Assembly: GCF_049537155.1 (NCBI RefSeq)
Contig: NZ_JBMVQZ010000007.1
Location: 1 to 64,000 of the forward strand
Origin: Limisphaera sp049537155
GTDB lineage: Bacteria; Verrucomicrobiota; Verrucomicrobiia; Limisphaerales; Limisphaeraceae
DNA length: 64,000 nt
Direction of reading: 5' to 3'
The notes below the pieces were generated by a model. It had not been told where the DNA came from, searched no databases, and saw only the letters and a program-made list of their open reading frames with translations. Made by a program: the position numbers and the translations under genes. Of this stretch, positions 24,806 through 34,779 are shown piece by piece. Numbering within the stretch: position 1 is the stretch's first letter; each line of letters opens with the position of its first letter.

Positions 24806-25774
24806 ATGCCCACCGAGACCCTGCATTTCGAGAGCGCCCGCGTCGTTCAACACCTGTACAACAACGATCCGCGCAACCTGCGTGCCCTGAGTGACCAGCT
24901 CGGGGTGAAAACCGTCTGTCGCGACAACTGGATCCGGTTGGAGGGGTCGCCGGAGGCGATCGAACGCGCCCGGCAACTCTTTCGCATGCTGGAGGACAAC
25001 CTGCGGAGCGGCACGCCGGTGCGCAGCCGGGATTTTGCGCATGCGCTGGACGTGGTGCAGCGGGAGGGTGTGGCCACGCTGCGGGCATTGATGAGCGACC
25101 GGATTGTGACGTCGGACCGGAAACCGCCGGTGACGCCGCGCACGCCGGGGCAGAAGCGGTACGTGGATGCGGTGCGGGCGCACGATGTGACCTTCGGCAT
25201 CGGGCCGGCCGGGACGGGCAAGACCTATCTGGCGGTGGCGCTGGGGCTGGCGGAGCTGCGGGAGAACCGGGTTTCCCGGATCGTGTTGACCCGGCCGGCG
25301 GTGGAGGCCGGGGAGGCGCTGGGCTTCTTGCCGGGCGACCTGTACGAGAAGATCCTGCCTTATTTGCGGCCGTTGCACGACGCATTGCACGACATGCTGC
25401 CGGCCGAGGAAATCGAACGGCACATGCAACGGGGCGTGATCGAGGTGGCGCCGCTGGCATACATGCGGGGGCGGACACTCAACAATGCGTTCATCATCCT
25501 GGACGAGGCGCAGAACGCGACCACCGAGCAGATGTTCATGTTTCTGACCCGGCTGGGGCACGGGTCGCGTGCCGTGATCACGGGGGATGAAACGCAGATT
25601 GATCTGCCGCCACACAAGCAGTCGGGCTTGTTGGAGGCGCACCGGGTGTTGCAGGGCGTGCCGGGCATTGCCATTGTCGAGCTGGGTCGGGCGGACGTGG
25701 TCCGGCATCCGCTGGTGCAAAGGATCATTGCGGCTTATGAAGAACACCGTGCGCGGCACCGGCCCTCGCGGTAG
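24806..25774 (+). CDS. phoH: PhoH-like ATPase
   Basis: A P-loop ATPase with Walker A 'GPAGTGKT' (133-140) and Walker B 'ILDEAQN' (about 231-237), preceded by a small N-terminal KH-like region and with the conserved 'GFLPGD' and 'GDETQIDLP' motifs. At 322 residues it is the normal PhoL/YbeZ length. It lies beside ybeY, the usual arrangement in bacteria, where the pair acts in rRNA maturation and ribosome quality control. The stop region overlaps possible upstream starts of ybeY. Confidence 0.95.
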   Translation: MPTETLHFESARVVQHLYNNDPRNLRALSDQLGVKTVCRDNWIRLEGSPEAIERARQLFRMLEDNLRSGTPVRSRDFAHALDVVQREGVATLRALMSDRIVTSDRKPPVTPRTPGQKRYVDAVRAHDVTFGIGPAGTGKTYLAVALGLAELRENRVSRIVLTRPAVEAGEALGFLPGDLYEKILPYLRPLHDALHDMLPAEEIERHMQRGVIEVAPLAYMRGRTLNNAFIILDEAQNATTEQMFMFLTRLGHGSRAVITGDETQIDLPPHKQSGLLEAHRVLQGVPGIAIVELGRADVVRHPLVQRIIAAYEEHRARHRPSR

Positions 25775-25808
25775 CGCCGGCCGCGGGGTCCGCCGGTCCG
25801 GGGAGGGG

Positions 25809-26372
25809 GTGGACAAGCCCGCGGCGAGCGTCGGGGTGACGGACCCGGGGCCGGTTTGGCAGGTGGAGGTGGCCAACCGGCAACGGCGCCGGGCGGTGGA
25901 TACGCGGCGGCTGGCGGGGTGGGCGCGGGCGGTGTTGTCGGAGCTGCCCGGGCTGGAGCGGGCGAGTCTGAGTGTGTGTCTGCTGGGGGACCGGGCGATG
26001 GCGGAGTTGAACGAGACGTTCGTGGGCCACTCCGGGCCGACGGACGTGATCACCTTCGATTATGCGGACGGCGGTGGCACGGGCCGGGCGGGCGTGTTGG
26101 CGGGGGAGATTTGCATCGGTGTGGAGGAGGCGGTGCGGCAGGCGAGGCGGTTCCGAACGGACTGGTCGCGAGAGCTGGCACGGTACCTGATTCACGGGAT
26201 TCTTCACCTCCGGGGATACGACGACATGAGCCCCGAGTCGCGCCGTCGGATGAAGCAGGAGGAGGACCGTCTGTTGCGCCGTTTGGTGCGGTGGGCGGGG
26301 CGGTTGTCGCTGCGGCCGTGCGGGCGGGCGCGGCGGCGGGCGCCGCTTGTGGAGCGGGGGACAAGCTCCTAG
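25809..26372 (+). CDS. ybeY: Endoribonuclease YbeY
   Basis: Metal-dependent RNase for 16S rRNA 3'-end maturation. The UPF0054 motif is at residues 129-139 (counted from GTG 25809): His129-Gly-Ile-Leu-His133-Leu-Arg-Gly-Tyr-Asp-Asp139. The third zinc ligand is normally His and here is Asp. 'GPTDVITFDY' and 'LAGEICI' are the other conserved parts. GTG 25809 has G-rich sequence with GGGAGGGG ahead of it; ATG 25737 would overlap phoH by 38 bases and add a non-conserved Arg/Gly-rich head. The C-terminal 40 residues are basic and variable. Confidence 0.87.
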   Translation: MDKPAASVGVTDPGPVWQVEVANRQRRRAVDTRRLAGWARAVLSELPGLERASLSVCLLGDRAMAELNETFVGHSGPTDVITFDYADGGGTGRAGVLAGEICIGVEEAVRQARRFRTDWSRELARYLIHGILHLRGYDDMSPESRRRMKQEEDRLLRRLVRWAGRLSLRPCGRARRRAPLVERGTSS

Positions 26373-26382
26373 ATTGGCGGCT

Positions 26383-27102
26383 GTGCGGAAGACCTTGATG
26401 ACGCGGTTGCGGGCCGATTTTCTGGCCGGGCTGGCGGTGGTCATGCCGGTGGCCCTGTCGCTGGCGGTGGTTCTGTGGTTGTTTGGCACGGTTTCGAACT
26501 TCACGGACACGCTTCTGTTTTTCCTGCCGCGCTCGCTGACGCATGCCCAGGGCGGGGCCGGGCCCATGTACTGGCATTGGAAAATGGTGGCCCTGCTTCT
26601 GGCGGCGGGCCTGTTGATCGGGGTGGGTCGGATCACCCGGTATTATCTGGGTCGGCGTGTGATTGCGTGGGTGGACCAGGCGATCTTGAGCGTGCCGATC
26701 CTCAACAAGGTCTATTCGCTGATCAAACAGGTGAACGACGCGTTTTCGTTGGGCAAGAAGGGCGCTTTTCAAACGGTGGTGCTGGTGGAGTTTCCGCGCC
26801 CGGGGTTGTATGCCCTGGGGTTCATTACCGGGGAACACGAGAGCATCCTGGACAGTGCCGTGGGGGAACGGACGGTGAGCGTGTTCATCCCCACCACGCC
26901 GAATCCGACCTCGGGTTTCCTGCTGGTGGCGCCCGTGTCCCAGGTGCGACCGGTGCGCATGCCTGTGGCGGATGCGGTCCGGTTCATCGTGAGTGTGGGT
27001 TCGATTTCGCCGTCGGGCCCGTTGCCGCCGCGGGTGGCGCCGCCGGTGGAGGCTGCGGACCTGCGCGTCTCCGACGGGGCGGGCCTTTCGCCGCGGCCCT
27101 GA
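26383..27102 (+). CDS. DUF502 membrane protein
   Basis: Two hydrophobic helices (about 13-38 and 66-90) are followed by a soluble domain with the DUF502 signatures 'SVPILNKVYSLIKQV' and 'VFIPTTPNPTSGFLL'. The molecular role of this family is not known. GTG 26383 and ATG 26398 are both possible starts. It lies 10 bases behind ybeY and 2 bases ahead of recO, so the HIT-phoH-ybeY-DUF502-recO run is probably one operon. The last 30 residues are Pro-rich and likely disordered. Confidence 0.87.
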   Translation: MRKTLMTRLRADFLAGLAVVMPVALSLAVVLWLFGTVSNFTDTLLFFLPRSLTHAQGGAGPMYWHWKMVALLLAAGLLIGVGRITRYYLGRRVIAWVDQAILSVPILNKVYSLIKQVNDAFSLGKKGAFQTVVLVEFPRPGLYALGFITGEHESILDSAVGERTVSVFIPTTPNPTSGFLLVAPVSQVRPVRMPVADAVRFIVSVGSISPSGPLPPRVAPPVEAADLRVSDGAGLSPRP

Positions 27103-27104
27103 AC

Positions 27105-27800
27105 ATGCAGGAACGTGCAGAGGGTTTGATTCTGCGGGTGCGGCCGCTGACCGAGACCAGCCTGACGGTTCACTGGTTGACGCGGGAGTGCGGCCGTTTG
27201 TGCACGGTGGCGAAGGGGGCCCGGCGCCCGCGCTCGCCGTTTCAGGGCCGGCTGGACCTGTTTTTTCACGAGGAGCTGGTGTTTCAGCGGAGCCGGCGTT
27301 CGGATCTGCACATGTTGAGGGAGGTGCATCTGCTGGCTGTCCACCGCGGACTGCAAACCGATGCGGAGAAACTTCGGCTGGCTGCGGAGGCGGTGCGGCG
27401 GATCGAGCAGGTGACCGAGCGTGAGACCCCTGTTCCGGCGGTGTTCGAACTGTTGCTCGGATTGGTGCGTCACCTGGACGGTTATCCGGCGCGGAACCGG
27501 TTGCTGCTGGCGTTCGAGCTACGGCTGCTGGCGTTGCTGGGATGGGATCCGGTGCGGCCGGCGCGGACATTGTCCGAACCTGCGCGGGAGGTGTTCGAGG
27601 CCCTGCGCGGGGCGGACTGGGGGCGGTTGGAGACGCTGGATCCGCCGGCGGCCGTGGTTCGGGAGGTGACCCGGCTTGTGGGGTGGATCTGGCGGGAACA
27701 GGTGGGCGCGACGTTTGTCCGGCCGGGCCCGGTGGGGGGAGCGGGGCATGCGACAGGGGAAGGCCCCGCCGGGTTGGGGGTCCCGGGGACCGGGGTTTGA
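27105..27800 (+). CDS. recO: DNA repair protein RecO
   Basis: Part of the RecFOR pathway that loads RecA on SSB-coated DNA. The N-terminal OB fold is recognisable ('AEGLILRVRPLTETSLTVHW', then 'KGARRPRSPFQGRLDLF'), followed by a helical C-terminal domain. The zinc-binding cysteines found in some RecO proteins are not present. At 231 residues it is normal length, with a Gly/Pro-rich end. It is the last gene of the phoH-ybeY run. Confidence 0.87.
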   Translation: MQERAEGLILRVRPLTETSLTVHWLTRECGRLCTVAKGARRPRSPFQGRLDLFFHEELVFQRSRRSDLHMLREVHLLAVHRGLQTDAEKLRLAAEAVRRIEQVTERETPVPAVFELLLGLVRHLDGYPARNRLLLAFELRLLALLGWDPVRPARTLSEPAREVFEALRGADWGRLETLDPPAAVVREVTRLVGWIWREQVGATFVRPGPVGGAGHATGEGPAGLGVPGTGV

Positions 27801-27844
27801 GCTTGCCCGCCCGGGGTTCGATCTGTTAGCACGGCGCCATCCTT

Positions 27845-28600
27845 ATGGCTGCCATTGGGCGTTTCCAGCGAGGCGACGAGATTTTTTATGCGAAGGTGGT
27901 GGAGGGCGAACTGTACCGGATGCAGGGCGACCTGTTCGGTTCCCCTTCGTTCGAGCGGAAGCCGACGCCGATGAAAGGGGTGCGGACGCTGGTGCCGGTG
28001 ACGCCGAGCAAGCTGATTGCGGTGGGGTTGAATTATGCGGACCACGCGCGCGAGACGGGCAAGTCGGTGCCGCGGGAGCCGTTGTTCTGGTTCAAGGCGC
28101 CGTCGTCGCTGTTGCCGGACGGTGGGAAGATTGAGATTCCTTTTCCCGAGCATCGCACCGATTACGAGGCGGAGCTGGCCATTGTCATCGGGCGGCGGGC
28201 GCGGAATGTGACGCCGAACGCGGCCTCGCGCTACATTCTCGGTTACACCGCGGCGCAGGACATCACCGACCGGACGCTCCAGGCTTCCGACGGCCAGTGG
28301 GGTCGCTGCAAGTCCTTTGACACGTTCACGCCGCTGGGGCCGTTCATCGAGACGAAGCTGGATCCTCGCGACCTGACCATTCAGCTGTTCCAGAACGGCC
28401 AGCTGCGGCAGAACTCGCACACCAGTCAGATGGTGTTCGATTGTTTTCATCTGGTGAGTTTCATTTCCACTCATCTGACCCTGTTGCCCGGGGACGTGAT
28501 TCTGACGGGGACGCCGGCGGGGATCGGCCCCATCCAATCGGGGGACCGCCTGGAGGTGCGGATCCAGGGGCTGGCCCCGCTGATCAACACGGTGAAATGA
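27845..28600 (+). CDS. Fumarylacetoacetate hydrolase-family protein
   Basis: A 251-residue enzyme of the FAH superfamily, which hydrolyses or decarboxylates beta-diketo acids and acylpyruvates with a divalent metal. The core is complete: 'GLNYADHARETG', 'FWFKAPSSL', the metal-binding 'DYEAELAIVIG', 'GYTAAQDITDR', 'CKSFDTFTPLGP' and the closing 'GDVILTGTPAGIGP'. The substrate cannot be told from the sequence. It is 45 bases behind recO and 50 bases ahead of proS. Confidence 0.9.
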   Translation: MAAIGRFQRGDEIFYAKVVEGELYRMQGDLFGSPSFERKPTPMKGVRTLVPVTPSKLIAVGLNYADHARETGKSVPREPLFWFKAPSSLLPDGGKIEIPFPEHRTDYEAELAIVIGRRARNVTPNAASRYILGYTAAQDITDRTLQASDGQWGRCKSFDTFTPLGPFIETKLDPRDLTIQLFQNGQLRQNSHTSQMVFDCFHLVSFISTHLTLLPGDVILTGTPAGIGPIQSGDRLEVRIQGLAPLINTVK

Positions 28601-28650
28601 GATCCGGCGGGCGGACGCCGGGTGGTGAGACCTTTTCCGGGAGAACGAGC

Positions 28651-30411
28651 ATGCGTTGGACCCAGACCCTGATTCCCACATTGCGTGAGGCGCCGGCCGA
28701 GGCGGAGATCGTGTCGCATCAGTTGCTCCTGCGTGCCGGACTGGTACGGAAACTGGCCGGCGGCGTGTACAGTTTTCTGCCGCTGGGTCTGCGTGCGTTG
28801 CGCAAGGTGGAACGCATCGTGCGGGAAGAGATGGACCGTGCGGGTGCCATCGAGGTGCTGTTGCCGGCCCTGCAACCGCCGGAGATCTGGCAGCAATCCG
28901 GCCGGTATGAAACCGCCCGGCAGGTGTTGTACAAGGTGTACGACAGTGCCCGGCGGGAGTGGGTGCTGAGTCCGACGGCTGAGGAGGTGATCACGCTGCT
29001 GGCGGCGGCGGAAATCCAGTCGTACCGGCAACTGCCGCGCAATTTTTATCAGATCAGTGTGAAGTTCCGGGACGAGATCCGGCCCCGGTTCGGTCTGATG
29101 CGGGCGCGGGAGTTCATCATGAAGGATGCGTACAGTTTCGACGTCAGCGACGAGGCGGCGCAGCAGAGTTACCAACGGATGTACGAGGCATACACGAGGG
29201 TGTTTGCCCGTTGCGGGTTGCGGACCTTTCCGGTGGAGGCGGACACGGGGGTCATCGGGGGGACGTTGTCGCATGAGTTCATGGTGCCGGCCGAGACGGG
29301 TGAGAACGAGGTGGCTTATTGCGAGGGTTGCGGTTACGCCGCCAATGTCGAGAAGGCCGTCAGCAGGGTGGCGGCCGGCGGGCAGGCGCCCGTGCAGGGG
29401 ACGGCGCCCGCGCCGGAGAAGTTTCCCACGCCGGGCGTCCAGACCATCGAGGACCTGAGCCGGGCTCCGTACGGGGTGCCGGCGGAGCGGCAGATCAAGA
29501 CGTTGGTGTACATCGTGGAGAGCCGGCCGCTGGTGATTTTATTGCGGGGCGACGACCAGTTGAACGAGGCGAAGCTGGCGGCGCGTCTGGGGACCACCAC
29601 CTTCCGGCCGGCGACAGCCGAGGAGATTCATTCCCTGTTGGGGGCTCACCCAGGGAGTCTGGGTGCGGTGGCGGCGACGTTGCCGGATCCGGCGCCGCCG
29701 GTTTGGGCGGACGAACGTTTGCGCGGTGCCACGGAGATGATCACCGGCGCCAACGAGGACGGTCACCATTTCCGGCACGTGGACGTGGCGCGGGATTTGC
29801 GGGTGAACGAATGGGCGGATCTCCGGACGGTTCGTGCCGGCGAGGGTTGTGTGCGCTGTGGACGTCCTCTGCAGATCCGGCGGGCGATCGAGGTGGGGCA
29901 CGTGTTCAAGCTGGGGACAAAGTACAGCGAGAAGCTGGGTTCGACGTTCATTGACGAGTCGGGTGTGCGCCGACCATGTGTGATGGGCTGTTACGGGATC
30001 GGGGTGACCCGGACGCTGCAGGCCATCATCGAACAGTCGCACGATGCTGACGGGATCGTTTGGCCGGTGTCGGTGGCGCCGTACGAGGTTTGCCTGACGC
30101 CGTTGCAGATGAACGCCGACGGACCGGTGCGCGCGGTGGCCGACCGTTTGTACGAGGCGCTGCAGAGGGAGGGGATCGAGGTCATCCTCGACGATCGCGA
30201 GGAGCGGCCCGGTGTGAAATTCAAGGACGCCGATCTGGTGGGTTTTCCGTTCAGGGTGAACATCGGGGAGAAATTACTGGCGAAGGGACAGGTGGAGATC
30301 AAGCGGCGCGCCGGCGGGCAGGTGGAGGCCGTTTCGGTGGACGAAGCGGCCGTGCGGGTGGCGGCACTGGTGCAGGAGGCCCGTCGGGCGCTGTTGGAGG
30401 CGGCCGGTTGA
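28651..30411 (+). CDS. proS: Proline--tRNA ligase (bacterial type)
   Basis: Charges tRNA-Pro. The class II core carries motif 1 and motif 2 ('FRDEIRPRFGLMRAREF') and 'GGTLSHEFMV'. An insertion of about 180 residues (roughly 220-400) is the YbaK-like editing domain that removes alanine, marking the long bacterial ProRS. The anticodon-binding domain closes the protein ('GIEVILDDREERPGVKFKDADL'). At 586 residues it is the standard length. ATG 28651 is preceded by GGGAGAACG. Confidence 0.97.
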   Translation: MRWTQTLIPTLREAPAEAEIVSHQLLLRAGLVRKLAGGVYSFLPLGLRALRKVERIVREEMDRAGAIEVLLPALQPPEIWQQSGRYETARQVLYKVYDSARREWVLSPTAEEVITLLAAAEIQSYRQLPRNFYQISVKFRDEIRPRFGLMRAREFIMKDAYSFDVSDEAAQQSYQRMYEAYTRVFARCGLRTFPVEADTGVIGGTLSHEFMVPAETGENEVAYCEGCGYAANVEKAVSRVAAGGQAPVQGTAPAPEKFPTPGVQTIEDLSRAPYGVPAERQIKTLVYIVESRPLVILLRGDDQLNEAKLAARLGTTTFRPATAEEIHSLLGAHPGSLGAVAATLPDPAPPVWADERLRGATEMITGANEDGHHFRHVDVARDLRVNEWADLRTVRAGEGCVRCGRPLQIRRAIEVGHVFKLGTKYSEKLGSTFIDESGVRRPCVMGCYGIGVTRTLQAIIEQSHDADGIVWPVSVAPYEVCLTPLQMNADGPVRAVADRLYEALQREGIEVILDDREERPGVKFKDADLVGFPFRVNIGEKLLAKGQVEIKRRAGGQVEAVSVDEAAVRVAALVQEARRALLEAAG

Positions 30412-30423
30412 GCGGGCGACCTG

Positions 30424-30445
30424 CCGGGAGCAGGAGGCTTCCCGG
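30424..30445. terminator. Possible convergent terminator hairpin
   Basis: CCGGGAGC (30424-30431) can pair with GC(T)TCCCGG (30437-30445) with one bulged base, exactly between the convergent proS and DUF1080 stops. No T tract follows on either side, so it may be a weak or Rho-assisted end. Confidence 0.35.
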
Positions 30446-30446
30446 T

Positions 30447-31211
30447 TCAGCGGGTAGGGTCGAGCCGGCGGACGCGCAGGTTGCGGAACCAGGTTTCGGT
30501 GCCGTGGTCGGTGAGCATGATCCGGCCCCGGCATTTTTGGCCGAAACCTGGTGTGTTGCGGAACTTGCTGGCGCGGATGGCCCGGCGCAGTTCGGGGCTG
30601 TCGAGTTGATAGGTCAGCACGCACACGTCGTTGAGCCAGTGTTCCACGGTCGAGCCGCGGACCACGATCCGGGACCGGTTCCACTGGCCGGGTGGATGGG
30701 GTTGCACGGCCGGGTGGGGCGCCAGGACATCGTAGAATGCCGCCGTACGATGTCGCGGGTCGCTGACGGTGGTGTCGTCGACCATTTGGTACTCGTGGCC
30801 GGGTGCGGCCGGCCGGGACTCCAGTACGAGGTATTTCACGCCGTTGTTGCCGCCGGGGACGATCTTCCATTCCCACGCGAATTCGAAATCGTCGAACTCG
30901 GCTTCGGTCACCAGGTCGCTTGCGCGTCCGCCGGGCCATCGGACCAGGCATCCGTTGGTGATCACCCAGCCGCGGTCCGGGAAGTGTTCGCCGCGGTAGG
31001 CGCGCCAGCCCCGGCGCGTTCTAGCGTCGAAGAGGGACTCCCATGCTCCTTCTGGGGAGGGGGATGGATCGGAGGCGGCGGTGGTCCTGGCGGCTGGAAG
31101 GGCACAGAGGAGCAATGGCAAGATCATCGCCCATGCCCGGGAATGTTGGAGCACCGGATTTCGTTTCCTGCGGGTGGCCGCGTCTGCGTGAAGGTGTCGA
31201 ACCCGGTTCAT
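30447..31211 (-). CDS. Secreted DUF1080 (3-keto-disaccharide hydrolase-like) protein
   Basis: A concanavalin-like beta-sandwich protein of the DUF1080 family. The pattern 'SLFDARTRRGWRAYRGE' at the start of the mature part, 'GGRASDLVTEAEFDDFEFAWEWK', 'GGNNGVKYLV' and the closing 'GTETWFRNLRVRRL' are typical. Recent work links some members to 3-keto-glycoside cleavage; most are uncharacterised. A hydrophobic signal lies at residues 29-46, so the start may be ATG 31127 instead of 31211. It is convergent with proS and borders the gene-poor region. Confidence 0.85.
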   Translation of the reverse strand: MNRVRHLHADAATRRKRNPVLQHSRAWAMILPLLLCALPAARTTAASDPSPSPEGAWESLFDARTRRGWRAYRGEHFPDRGWVITNGCLVRWPGGRASDLVTEAEFDDFEFAWEWKIVPGGNNGVKYLVLESRPAAPGHEYQMVDDTTVSDPRHRTAAFYDVLAPHPAVQPHPPGQWNRSRIVVRGSTVEHWLNDVCVLTYQLDSPELRRAIRASKFRNTPGFGQKCRGRIMLTDHGTETWFRNLRVRRLDPTR

Positions 31212-33314
31212 GTGTGCCGAATATGACGTCAGGACAGGGAAAGGGCGAGTTTGATTTGCAGCCATCTGAAGTGCCTGTTGCCTGAATTTTCTCCTGCCGA
31301 ACGTGTGGGTGCATGGCTCGTGCCGGAATGCAGATCCCGGGAATCGGATTGGAAAGCCGGCCTGCGGAGGATCCGCTTCCGGGCGTTGGCGGGTCGCCTG
31401 ATGGAAGGGGGGCGGGTGAACCGGGCGCGGGCTGAAGCCCCGGCGGTCCGGTGCCCATGCCGAAGGTGATCCGTGTGAGCCCACGGAGGTTTCGGCTGGG
31501 GCACGCGAGACCGTTTGAGCGTCTCGAAGAGGGGCGTCGCAGGGCCCTGGCGTTCCTAGGTCTTGGATCCGGGCGACCTGATGGAGAGGGCAAGTCGGTT
31601 CCCCAGCCACAGGAAGCCCGGGATCGACGCCGCGACACAGAGCCCGCGCGACGCCACTGGCGAAATCCCTGACCAAGTGCGCTGGCTGGGGTTCAAGTTG
31701 CCTTTCACCCACGTGGAGAGGTTGGTTTTCGAAGAGGGGGCTGGCGATCTGGTGGTCGGTGGACAGGCGTCGGTTGTCGTCGCGGTGGCCACGGCAGGTA
31801 CAGAGTAACCTGCCGGGAGTGTACCGGGGCGGGGAAATCGGGTTGGGCCAGGGTCAGGGGCGGTGACAGCCACGGCAGCCTCGCGGGCAGCGGGTGCGCA
31901 CCTGGGCGCTGATCTGCCTCCCAGTCCCAAACCTTTCCGGAGATGATGCCCACCTGCAACAGACAGGTGGCACGGGCGAGCCAACAGAATCGTTTGTGCA
32001 GGACGAACCGATGGGGCAGCACGATGAGCGCCAGGCAACGGAACGGACTCCATCAGAGCGGCCCGCGCAAGGGATCGAACAGGAGTGGGTGCGCTGTTCT
32101 GGCGTCCGCTGGTGTAATGCCGGACAACCTGCGGAGTGCCTCCGGGTAAAAATCCTGGTGGGAGTACCCGGGGTTCACCGAAGCACGCCAGTTTGCCCCT
32201 GCGCACCGAAGGCTGGGAGGCAACAGGCTCACGACCCGGGTGGGGCCGTGGCGTGCCGGTCCTGTGAGGTGGGGGCCTGGCGGACCAGAACCGCGATTTC
32301 GGCAGGAGACTCCGACCCTGCTATCCAACCCGCGGTCAAACCGCCCTGTCAGGCCAACCGATTCCTCCACGATTTGTGCGCGAGGCCTGGCCAGCGAGTC
32401 GGCGATGCCACAGCGGGTGGGGCGTTTGATCCGGGTTTGCGCGCCTGACATGCGTCTCGCGCCTGTCGTTGGCTACTGTGTGGACAAGGGCTCGCAGGCC
32501 GATCCGCGGGGCGTACGAATGGAGCACGGTCCAATAGGCCAGGGGTACGGTTTCTCGGGAGAGTCCCAGGTTGCAATCAAGGAGGTTCGGACGGGTGCGA
32601 ATCGGATGAGCCATCGCCACACTGCCACACTGCCTGCGACCAGGATGGGCCCTACCGTACCGGTGCAGGTCAGCCACTTTGTTATGGGCCATCCTTTCCG
32701 GGTTTCGACGCCGGTCCTCTTCCATACTGTCAGGGCCAGTTGGACCGGGAAATGCAGGCGGGACGAGGGCGGCGGTGCCGGATACCTTGTTACTGTAGAA
32801 ACGGCCGCCGTTCGGGGCGCGCGCTCCCATGGTTCCGAAGTTTGTACGCGTCGGTGTGCCGGGTGCCTCGGATGCCCCACGCATGGGGCTGGTCCACCCG
32901 GGAGACGGGCGTGGGAAGGTCAGACCGCCGTTGATGGCAGGACGCCGAAAGGCGCACCAGGGCAGGCAGAAGAGCACGAGACCCCGGGTTCGGTCTCCAA
33001 CTAACGTGGGGTCGGCTTTGTTACCCTCGGTGCATCTGATCATTGGCGGCCCGCGGAACGGATGCACACGGTTTGGTGCGAGCGCTGGCTGGGCGAAGCC
33101 GAGAGGAGCCGCTGCGGATCGGCCCGGGTTGACTGTGGAAGATCCATGGACGGGCCGCCTGTCTTTGGGGGTCTACTGCTGGGGCGGTGCGATGGGCGGT
33201 TTCCGCCGAATGGATTGCTCATGGAAACCCTGGGTTTCCTCTACTCCAGGCACCTCAAACATACGCAGCTGGCAATGCCCGGTCCGGTTGGTGAAGGACT
33301 TTTGCGCCGGGCTG
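31212..33314. other. 2.1-kb gene-poor region
   Basis: Open frames exist on both strands but none is convincing. The most protein-like are minus 31705-32022 (105 codons, GTG start, hydrophobic and Trp-rich), and minus 32473-32880 (135 codons) with a hydrophobic stretch 'GPILVAGSVAVW'. Neither has a ribosome-binding site or a recognised domain. Amino-acid content shifts between frames as expected for decayed coding sequence. No terminal inverted repeats or transposase motifs were found. Confidence 0.45.
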
Positions 33315-34566
33315 TCAGGGTGTGGTGTTGTGGGAACGACGCCGGCCCCGGGTGTTCCACCACCACCACACGGGAGGCAAGACGAGAATGGCGATGAACA
33401 GGCTGCGGACCAGCCAGGCACGTGGTTTTGGGGCCGGGCGCTCTTTCCCGAATCCCAGGTCTCGCAAGACCATTTCTTCGAGACTGATCTTCTGAACTTT
33501 CTGTGCGTGCTGGAGCCTCAGGGATTCCCCGGCAGCCGACCAGTCGTTGCGCACGCTGTAATGCAGTTCGGCCACCCCCGCCTTCCAGAACCGGTGGTCT
33601 GTGACAAGGACGGTGGTGTCCGGCGGCGGTGGAAGCGGCATGGACCGAGCCGGGCGGATGGAAACGCGCCCGACGCGGGTGGTGTATCCGTGGCACGGTT
33701 CCAATCCGCTGAAACTTTCAGGCAGGCCGTTGCGGGTGAGGTAAACCAGCTCGGCCACGAGCGGGATTCGTAGACCGCCCAGGTTGGTTTCTGTCAGCCA
33801 CCGAACCTGCACCATGGGGTAGCCCCGGTGGAACGGCGGAGGGAAGCGGATCAACTGAGGATGGGGCCCCCGCGGCAACCAACGGATCAGCAGTTCTCCG
33901 GGTGCCTCGATGAGGAGCTGCCGACCGGCTCCGTTGGTGGGTTCCACCCAACGGTATCGGCATTCGGCACGGGGATCATGGAAGAGGGCCAGATCATCGG
34001 CCTCGGGGCCGGGCGCGGGCCCGACGGCGTTTGTCCATATGGCCGGGGCGACGAGCATCAGCCACAGGTGATATGGTTCGCGTTCCCAGACCGGCGGGCA
34101 GAGGCTTGCGTAAATGACGCCCGGGTGTGCGGGAGGATGGGCGGCCGGCTGCGGCGCGCTTGAAGGGTTGGGTCGTCGCACGACAAATGTGTGGCGGCCG
34201 TCGCTGCTGACGGCGCCCCCTGCAAACACGGCAGCGGGGTTGGTGACAGCGCTTCGAACCTCGTACTCGATGGCCCACCATGGCGGTCGAAGCTCCACGC
34301 GGAACCAACCGTGTGCGTCTCTCTCGATGCCGATCCCGGCCGGCCGCAGCCAGTTCTCATAGGCGAAGCTGCCTTCCAACACGATGGCGTCGTCTGCTGC
34401 GGGCCCGCCGGGTTGTTCGGACTGCGACCGACCGGTGCACAGGGCCAGGGGGGGCGGCGATGGCGAGGAGAAAGCCGCAAAACGGAGCCCTCGACGGGAA
34501 CCGGAGAGCGGTTTTGCCGGGTAGACGGCGGAAGTACTGTGTGGCTTTCAAAAAGACAGGTTTCAT
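33315..34566 (-). CDS. Exported, C-terminally anchored protein with an apparent frameshift
   Basis: Unknown family. The main frame (from GTG 34382, 355 residues) has a long Trp/Pro-rich exported-looking body and a C-terminal helix near its residues 325-340 followed by Arg-rich sequence, so it is membrane-anchored at its end. It lacks a signal peptide and, upstream, has no start before a stop codon. A different frame from ATG 34566 encodes a good signal peptide ('FCGFLLAIAAP') that leads straight into the main frame if the C7 run at 34448-34454 (G7 on plus) had six bases. The joined product would be about 416 residues. It lies 213 bases behind a cysteine-rich secreted protein gene. Confidence 0.5.
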
Positions 34567-34779
34567 CGGTGGGGGCAGACGGATCATGGCCGTGTGACGA
34601 TTGCAGATATGACGCCCGGTTTGCCGCGCGAGGACGGAGTGCCACCCGATTGGCGACGGTCAGGCATCCATGGCGATGCCGACGCTGTACCTTGTGGGAC
34701 ACACCCCCCGGCGCCGGCCCATCGGCTGTTTTGTTCCGGCATCTTTGCCCTGTGCGGCGGCTGCCGCATCGACCGTCTG

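Noticed and set aside
31556..32206. 216-codon minus-strand frame in the gene-poor region
   Set aside because: No ribosome-binding site, no domain, Pro/Arg/Ala-rich content of a chance frame.
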